Shown piece by piece: positions 56,827 to 64,000 of a stretch of 64,000 nt of DNA. The translations under genes and the position numbers were made by a program. Origin of the DNA: Eustoma russellianum (taxonomy: Eukaryota; Streptophyta; Magnoliopsida; Gentianales; Gentianaceae); the NCBI GenBank assembly GCA_036186865.1, contig AP025071.1, positions 11,205,879-11,269,878 of the forward strand. Direction: 5' to 3'. Position 1 is the first letter of the stretch. Every line of letters begins with the position of its first letter. The notes under the pieces are model-generated. The model did no database searches, was not told the origin of the DNA, and saw only the letters and a program-made list of their open reading frames with translations.

Positions 56827-56838
56827 TGGTATCAGAGA
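56827..56838 (+). promoter_or_regulatory. PBS of the pol-less SIRE unit
   Basis: TGGTATCAGAGA, one change from the consensus, joined directly to RNase H sequence through a shared AAGTGGTA. The LTR that should precede it is missing. Confidence 0.8.
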
Positions 56839-56880
56839 GTAGGCACACTCACTACAAGAAGATTCAACGATCTTTGTGAG

Positions 56881-58038
56881 ATGGCATCCACTAGTCATAA
56901 AACCGAGCAAGAATGAATGGCAAGCATAAGGCCTCCCTTTTCCGACGGTGAATCTTTTATACAATGGAAACTTCGTATGAAACTTTTCTTTATGGCTATT
57001 GATATAGAGTTATGGTCCATCATAGAAGACGGTCCTTTTGTTCTGTCTAAGATAACTACGATTGATGGCGTTGTATTAGAAGTCGTAAAACCTAAGTAGG
57101 AATATAATGTAGAAGACAAAAAGAGATTGAGTATGAATGCTAAGGCTACGCAACTTCTTCTAAATGGTTTATGTAAAAGTGAATCAAGTTATGTTTCAAA
57201 CTGTTCTAGTGCCAAATAAATGTGGAGCATTCTTGAAGTGAAACATGAAGATACTAGTCAAGTTGAAGAGTCCAAGATAAACATACTTATGCCTACTCTT
57301 TCATCCTTCAAATTATTACTGAATGAAACTATTATTGATATGGATTTACGATTGACTAACATTTACAATCCTCTTGAGTCTCTTGGAACAGTATTTTCTT
57401 CACAGGAAAAGGTTCAAAAGGTATTATGAAGCCTCCCATCCGAATGGGATCCCAAAGTCACAGCAATTAAAGAAAGTAAGGAAACAAAATCAATAAAGAT
57501 GGAGGAATTAATCGAATCACTAAAGATATATGAAAACAAAATCACACTAAGGAAATCGGAATCAACATCAAAACAAGGTAAGAATACATCATTTAAATCA
57601 AATGAATATGCCTCTACTTCTTCCGATCACGTAGATGAAAGTGACACGGAATCGGATAACGAAGATCTAATATTATTGGCTAAAGGTTTAAGAAAATTTA
57701 TGAGAAAGTCATTAAAGAATAAATTTAGGGCTGTTTCAACTAAGAGAAATAAAAATAAAAATAACGATAAAGATATAAAGTGCTATGAATGTGGAAAACT
57801 TGGACACCTACCATATGAATGCCCGAACAAGGACAAACAGACAAACAAAAACCGTAACAAGGATTGGACCAAAAATAGACCCATCTCAGAACCTAAGCAA
57901 AGGAATACAAGAAGAGTTCTCAAGGCATCCACTTGGAGTGAATCATCCGATTCTGAGACTGAAGAAACCGAAGAAGAAACGGCACAAGTATGCTTTACGT
58001 CCAAGGCATCAAATGAGGTAAGTTCTGATTCTCATTGA
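56881..58038 (+). pseudogene. SIRE-like gag
   Basis: The first ATG (56881, MASTSHKTEQE) meets a TGA at 56914-56916, where the sister copy at 62206 has GGA. The same frame resumes at 56917 (MASIRPPFSDGESFIQWKLR) and stays in one frame to 58038 with stops at about 57098, 57219 and 57429. The UBN2-type core reads SMNAKATQLLLNGL and LGTVFSSQEKVQKVL. The CCHC knuckle CYECGKLGHLPYEC is at 57781-57822, followed by a Lys/Asn-rich and an acidic Ser-rich tail. This is the best-preserved SIRE gag here. Confidence 0.88.
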
Positions 58039-58837
58039 CTCTGAGCCTTCTTATGATGATTTATTTTGTCAATGTCTTGAGTTGCATAAGTTTTCTAAGG
58101 CTCTTGCAAAAGAAAAGAAACGCTTAATTGAAGACAAGAAATTGTTAGAATCTTCTAACACAAATATTGTATCTCAATTAAATGATTCAAAAGAAAAGTC
58201 GTCTTGAATGATAAATTCATTAAATTCTAAAATTTCATCCTTAACATCCGAGAATAATGAGATGAAAGCCGAAATTTCAAACTTGAAATCAAGAAACGCA
58301 GATTTAGAAAAGACGACAAAAAAATTTGATACGAGTACATGCATGTTAGATCGTCTTATTTCTTCTCAGAAGCATGAAAATGATAAAACTGGATTAGGGT
58401 ACGTTGAAGATAATAAAGTACAAAATAAGTCTAAAAATTTTATTCTATCTTCATCTAAGAAACCGCATTCACTTTAGACAACTGTACAGCCTAAGAAGAT
58501 GTCTAGCGTACCACCCATTGTATCTCATCGCACTCCTTCTTTTTCACCACATACAAAACATAATCATGTACCATATAGATATGAAAGAAAACCTTCGATG
58601 CATATGCAACATTCATACCATACCAATGCATCTAGATCATGCACTATTCAAGTAAACCGAAATGCATATCAAAACCAAAAATCACAGTATGCTTACTATG
58701 ATAATTTTGACCATAGGCCAAATAGAAATGCTCCTAACATATATTATATTGCTGGTTCATCTTTCTTATCATATTTTGTAAGACCAAGAAAGGTCACCCA
58801 AGTTTGGGTACCTAAAGGTACTCTTGCGAAGGGTTAA
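58039..58837 (+). pseudogene. SIRE-like gag-pol linker with coiled coil
   Basis: After a frame change it reads ELHKFSKALAKEKKRLIED, then from 58208 LNSKISSLTSENNEMKAEIS and TCMLDRLISSQKHENDK, and from 58499 a His/Tyr/Arg-rich part (HNHVPYRYERK). It ends RKVTQVWVPKGTLAKG-stop at 58837. Heptad spacing of Leu/Ile suggests a coiled coil. Stops at 58205-58207 and about 58475. No protease, integrase or RT follows. Confidence 0.75.
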
Positions 58838-59458
58838 TCACTAACCCTTAAGGACCCAAAAATAAAGGGTACCTACATGATTGTTAACTTTGTAGGGATC
58901 ATATAAAACAAGAGATGTAGCAAAAAAGTGTTGGTCCTAGTCTATTCTCAAAAAGAAGGTTACAAAAGAAGGAACCATAACCTTTGGAGATGACAACGAA
59001 GGCAAGACAATTGGAAAGGGAACAATTAGAAATCCAAGCGTCTTTCAGGTCTCCAACGTATTCTTAGTAAGTAACTTATACTAAGACTTGTTGGATAATT
59101 CACAAGTTATAATGATGGTTTTGTGACATCGAAGAAAATAGAATACATAATGAGCATGACACACTGAAAATGCATGATTCTTTGTGCAAATTGCTCTTAT
59201 TGCCGCATATGAAAATCTACGATGTAAATTAGGCATGGTTTTGGTACGTTATAAATTGCTCTTGGTTGCTACTAAAGCTTTTGATGTGATTTAGAAAATA
59301 AAGGGGAGAGAAAAGCATGATTTAATAGGGAGAGAGATAAAGTTAAGGGGGCACGATATGAAATTCAATTTTTTTTAATTTATGCATAATTGTACAGGGA
59401 GCGATCCCATTTAAATCATGGATAAATGTTATTTTGAAAATCATCAAAAAGGGGAGAT
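58838..59458 (+). other. 3' leader and polypurine tract of the pol-less unit
   Basis: Non-coding sequence colinear with 24127-24737 (AAAGGGTACCTACATGATTG, ACAAGAGATG). The polypurine tract AAAAAGGGGAGA (59446-59457) precedes the LTR. No coding scrap of pol is seen. Confidence 0.7.
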
Positions 59459-60734
59459 TGTTGAGAAATCGGGGTTTAAGGGATTCGAAAATACATAATT
59501 TAAGTGTTACGTGTTTACGAAATGCATGATTAAGTGTTACTTGATATATGTACGTGATAAAAATGCTTTACATGTTTATATATAATGTTGTTATTCTAAC
59601 GTGCCATGAAGCGTTAAAGCTTACATCATATGGAAAACATTTGTTTTCAGGTGCCATGATTAATAAACTAAACTAGTTCATTAAGTGAAGTGCTTAAAGA
59701 GATGAACTTACTAGTTCAATAAATGAAGTACTCAAGGAGATATATTTGGAAACAACTACTTGGCAACAAATTTTGTAATGGAAATTTTTCTTTACACACC
59801 TATAAACACGGCATATATATGTGTTGTATATATATATATATATATATACATATTTTTCCTATAACGACGAATTATACGTTTATATTCCGACGTTGCACCG
59901 ACACGTCATACATATCATAAATGTACATTGACATCACATCACCATATACACGTCATATTTATGAGTATATACAGGTCTCATATCATATATTACAAGTCAT
60001 ATTGCTGTCAAAATTATAATGACATGTCACGAAGTCATAAACCGAAAATTGTCGTATTAGGTGACTACCGAACCTTCACCGACATGTCACGTACTTACCA
60101 TATAAAGATGTCCAGCCTATATACACTCCAAATACTCAGACAATTCGTGCTCCACATGTCAAAATGAGCCTCAAAGTCATAACATGTCTATACACATCAA
60201 TCACCCATATTTTGGCTTGAATTGTGGAGAATTAAAACTCAAATTCTTTTTACCACATGGCCTTTTTTTTAGGCATAGGAGATAAAAATACACTTTATTT
60301 TATGTATATTATGCGTGACATAATATATACTACATGTCTAAGAAATTTGAGATTAATCGGAGAAAAATAGCGTAATCGACGAAAGTCGAAAATTCAGTTC
60401 TTTACACCTCTACATACATGGAATGGTTTTGGTGTGTATGAAACATGTACCTAGAAACTTTTTACACATTCAAGAAATATTAGAGCATTCTAGAAAATTC
60501 AATTTAGGGCTGATTGCAATTTACCATGTGTGTGAAGATTATGCATTATTATTTGACAAAGTTTATCAAAAGAGAATTCAAGATATGATGCAGGTGGTAT
60601 ACACTCCTATTTCAACTTATTTGGAGCCTAGGTGGAACTTGTTTGGCATTTTAAATGGTGGAGGATAATATACACATGATTGGTGACATTGAAGAAGGCA
60701 AGACACACAAGAAAACATTTCAAAATCAAACAAG

Positions 60735-60750
60735 TGCTGAAATTTCAGCA
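60735..60750. repeat. LTR palindrome TGCTGAAATTTCAGCA
   Basis: A perfect 16-bp palindrome in the plus-oriented LTR. The matching copy in the inverted LTR is at 63537-63552. Confidence 0.9.
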
Positions 60751-61081
60751 CATGGACTAATGTTGGCCGATTTTTGAATGTCTTCCACTTTTCTTCTAAA
60801 ATTGTAGGGGAATCATATCATGATTAATTGAAACTTAAATTATGTTTAATTGATCATGTGTTTCATATTTTAAGTTGAATTTCCAACTCATTTTGTGGAG
60901 TGCCAAGGTGGATTAAAGATGGCTAATTATGAAGTGACAACTAGGCGAAGACAAGTCGTTCGTCTAATTATATTTTGACAAGTAAGCAAGGGTGTGTCAC
61001 CATTTATACAAATCAATCTTCCAAGGATATTCAAGAAAATTTTCAAGGAAGAATAAACCCTAATAGGGTGGCCACACCAAC

Positions 61082-61089
61082 TATAAAAA
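61082..61089 (+). promoter_or_regulatory. Putative LTR TATA box
   Basis: TATAAAAA followed by GGGGGCAAGATGATTC, at the same place as the CATAAATAG of the solo LTR. It would start transcripts reading through the gag stub into the inverted LTR. Confidence 0.6.
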
Positions 61090-62152
61090 GGGGGCAAGAT
61101 GATTCAAGCAAGGCCAAGCCAAAGTTCATATTCATTCCAGATCAAGCAAGACTATTCTCTTCTTTACTTATTCTTTTCTCTTGCTCTTAGCCTCAAGCCT
61201 ATCATTCTTATATTTCTTATACTATATAAGCTTTATTCATACCACCCACATACGTTCATCTCTTGTACAAGGTTGATCAAGGTATGATCATACCTTCATT
61301 TGTTCGGTGGTGGCATTTGTGTTATTGTGTTTGTTTGTTTGATTGTGAAAGGGTGGAGTTGGTGTTTAACTCCAGTCACCCTTGTGTTAAAGTGCTATTT
61401 GTGATTGGTAAATACCAGAAAAGGTGTCCTCGAAGACTGGTGTAGGTTGATTTAACCGTACCAATATAAAAATCTCGGTGTTATTTATTTTTAGCACTTC
61501 TACTTTTAGTTTTCAGTTTTTTGCATCGTTTTCATACTCACGGGATTAATATCGAACATTTTCCAAAAATCACAGAATTTTGTAAAAACGTAGCCACACC
61601 TCTTAACTTTCATTCGGGACAAGTTTCATCATATTTGGATAAGTATAAGTTAGTCAAACGTTCAAAGTTCTGACACTAGTGCAATCTGATTCTCAAATAT
61701 GCAAAGGTTGAGAACATCAACGTGGTTGACATACTTACCAAGAGAATTTTGAAAAGTTGTTTCAACCCATTAAAGTACACATCTTGAGGGTCATACCATA
61801 AACATTTTAGGTCATTTACAGTTGCCAATTAATAAGAATAAATTTTCATTTCGGCGCACAATTTCTGGCAGATTGACACAATCTGTGCAAAAATCGTTTT
61901 TCAAGGGGTTAAACTTAGAATTTTAATCTAAAATTCTTATGACACATTAACAAATCTGAGAGCGCATTGTCACTAAATTTCACAATTTTCGGAGGCTACA
62001 ACCTGGTAAACTAGTTAATTCAAATCAGGATTTGAAAACAGAAACTGTTTTTAGAAGTGAGTTATTTGGTCTAAAAAGTTTTAAAAAATAGATTTTCCGC
62101 ACTCAATATTCAACCTCCCCCCTTTCTAATGGTTCTATACAGGTCCTAGAAG

Positions 62153-62164
62153 TGGTATCAGAGC
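62153..62164 (+). promoter_or_regulatory. PBS after the 59459 LTR
   Basis: TGGTATCAGAGC, 2 bp after the LTR end. Confidence 0.92.
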
Positions 62165-62205
62165 CAGATTCACTCACTACAAGAAGATTCAACAATCTTT
62201 GTGAG

Positions 62206-62532
62206 ATGGCATCCACTAGTCATAAAATCAAGCAAGAAGGAATGTCAAGCATAAGGCCTCCCCTTTTCGACCGTGAGTCTTTTATACAATGGGAACTTCG
62301 TATGAACTTTTCTTTATGGCTATTGATATAGAATTATAGTCCATCATAGATGATGGTCCTTTTGTTTCGTCTAAGATAACTACGATTGATGGTGTTGCAT
62401 TAGAAGTCGTAAAACCTAAGCAAGAATATAACATAGAAGACAGAAAAAGATTGAGTATGAATGCTAAGGCTATGCAACTTCTTCTAAATGGTTTAAGTAA
62501 CAATGAATCAAGTTAAGTAAAAGCGAATCAAG
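62206..62532 (+). pseudogene. SIRE-like gag stub
   Basis: ATG 62206 reads MASTSHKIKQEGMSSIRPPL and SFIQWELRMNF. A 1-nt deletion at about 62307 (compare the 56917 copy) then shifts the frame. The similarity ends near 62532 in a 20-bp imperfect tandem duplication, beyond which the sequence is inverted LTR. Confidence 0.85.
62493..62532 (+). repeat. 20-bp imperfect duplication at an inversion junction
   Basis: TTAAGTAACAATGAATCAAG (62493-62512) and TTAAGTAAAAGCGAATCAAG (62513-62532) lie exactly between the gag stub and the inverted LTR. Confidence 0.85.
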
Positions 62533-64000
62533 TGATTTTCGGATAGAAGTATGTCAACCACGTTGATGTTCTCAACCTTTGCAGATCTGAGAATTAGATT
62601 GCACTAGTCTCAGAACTATGAACATTTGACTAACTTATACTTATCCAAATTAGATGAAACTTGTCCCAAATGAAAGCTAAGACGCGTGGCTATGTTTCAA
62701 CAAAATTTTGTGATTTTTGAAACCGTTTCCTATATTTCCGTGAGTATGAAAATGATACAGAAAACTGAAATTTGAAAGTAAAAGTGCTGAAAGTAAATAA
62801 CACCAAGATATTTATACTGGTTCAGTTAAATCAACCTACTCCAGTCTTCAAGGACACCTTCTTTGGTATTCACTAATCACAAATAACACCTTGAAATAAG
62901 GGTGGCTGGAGTTAAACACCAACTCCACCTTTCTACAATCAAACAAATAAACACAACAACACAAACACCAACACCGAACAAATGAAAGTTTGATCGCACC
63001 TTAATCAACCTTGTACAAGAGATGAACGTATGTGGGTAGTATGAACAGTGCCTATATAGTATATGGAATCTAAGAATGATAGGCTTAATGATAAGAGCAA
63101 GAGAAAAGAATAAGAGAAGAAGGGAATAGTCTTGCTTGATCTTGAAAGAATGTGATCTTTGGCTTGCATTTTTCTTGAACACTTTGCCTCAGTTTATAGG
63201 TGTGTGACTGCCCCCTAGGGTTGTGTTCTTCCTTGAAAATTGTCTTAAGTACCCTTGGAAGATTGCTTTGTATAAAATGGTGAAACACCCTTGCATACTT
63301 GGCGAAATATAATTGGACAAACGGCTTGTCTTTGCCTAGTTGTTACCTCATGATTGGCCATCTTTAATCCACCTTGGCACACCATAAAATGAGCTGGAAA
63401 TTCAGCTTAAAATATGAAACATATGCTCAATTACACATGAGTTAAGTTTCATTAATCATGATATGATTCCCCCACAATTTTGGAAGAAAATTGGAAGACA
63501 TTCAAGCCAAAAAAAATCGGCCAGCATTAGTCCATATGCTGAAATTTCAGCACTTGTTTGATTTTGAAATGTTTTCATGTGTGTCTTGCCATTTTCAATG
63601 TCACCAATCACACGTGGCTTATTCTCCACCAATCAAAGTGCCAAACAAGCTCCACCTAGGCTCTAAATAAGCTGAAATAGCATGCCAATATACCTGCACC
63701 ATGTGCTAAATTCACTTTTGGTAAACTTTGTCAAATAATAATGCATAATATTCACACATATGGTAAATTTCAATCAACCCTTAATTTGTTTTTCTAGAAT
63801 ACTCTTATATGTCTTGGATGTGTAAAAAGTGTCTAGATACATTTTTGGACCATGCACCTACAATAAACACCACTAAAGAGAAGGTGAATAGTGGTCAGCA
63901 GAAATTACACTACTACCCTTGATTAAAAACCCCTTTGAAAACAGAATCTGAGACCACCTCAGATTCAGAAACCGTATTTGAAAAATTCAAAAATCATTGT
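62533..64000 (-). repeat. Inverted SIRE-like LTR, partial
   Basis: On the minus strand it follows the LTR at 59459-62150 from about its position 61730 leftward, including the palindrome (63537-63552) and the pyrimidine-rich CTTGCTCTTA region (63090-63110). The inner end lacks the last 400 bp or so of the LTR. The outer end lies beyond the window. Confidence 0.88.
63537..63552. repeat. LTR palindrome TGCTGAAATTTCAGCA (inverted LTR)
   Basis: Perfect 16-bp palindrome, identical to the copy at 60735-60750. Confidence 0.9.

Larger units (their letters stand above)
59459..62150 (+). repeat. SIRE-like LTR (2692 bp) shared by two units
   Basis: Starts TGTTGAGAAATCGGGG after a polypurine tract and ends GGTCCTAGA (family CCTACA) before a PBS. 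It is colinear with the solo LTR at 4273-7029. It acts as 3' LTR for the unit on its left and 5' LTR for the gag stub on its right, as in tandem arrays produced by unequal recombination. Confidence 0.9.

Overview
The window looks like nuclear DNA of a flowering plant, probably a eudicot. It is AT-rich and packed with plant-type retrotransposons (Ty1/copia, Ty3/gypsy chromoviruses, L1-type and RTE-type LINEs). Primer-binding sites follow the plant initiator-Met tRNA pattern TGGTATCAGAGC. I see no convincing host gene, tRNA, rRNA or prokaryotic-style operon. No species can be named from the sequence alone. The density of nested elements, plus a young CRM-like chromovirus, suggests pericentromeric or other heterochromatin (inference).

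Layout, left to right. (1) 4-8430: old copia element Copia-A (+) with 525-bp LTRs, split inside its reverse transcriptase by a 2.76-kb solo LTR of a SIRE/Maximus-like family with a perfect TCAAG duplication. (2) 8659-14282: Copia-B (-), same broad lineage, with LTRs of about 0.48 kb. (3) 14283-21832: decayed DNA with an RTE-type LINE pseudogene (-), an unrecognised coiled-coil-like coding relic (-) and a possible copia LTR/PBS remnant. (4) 21833-24883: SIRE-1, an internally deleted SIRE-like element lacking most of gag and almost all of pol. (5) 24884-27314: L1-A, a 5'-truncated LINE with one frameshift and an in-frame 132-bp tandem duplication over its terminal zinc finger. (6) 27315-29154: an LTR related to the SIRE family, flanked by unrelated elements and lacking a target duplication. 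(7) 29155-41529: minus-strand Tekay/Del-like chromovirus material. An integrase-chromodomain fragment abuts a composite element whose two LTRs belong to clearly diverged subfamilies. (8) 41530-54140: L1-B, an old LINE (ORF1 plus ORF2) split by a young CRM-like chromovirus (42566-50882, AGCTC duplication). The CRM polyprotein frame is open except for one stop and runs into its own 3' LTR. (9) 54143-64000: a rearranged SIRE complex with an inverted pol piece, a pol-less gag unit, a 2.69-kb LTR, a short gag stub and an oppositely oriented LTR that runs off the window.

These genes do not cooperate in a host pathway. The window records insertion, nesting, illegitimate recombination and deletion. 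The observations most worth follow-up are the LTR-gag-inverted-LTR arrangement at the right end, which could be read as a self-complementary transcript. Next are a small palindrome (TGCTGAAATTTCAGCA type) recurring in LTRs of otherwise unrelated copia and gypsy families, and the shared pol-less organisation of two SIRE-like copies. All family names are by-eye assignments from motifs, because no database search was possible.
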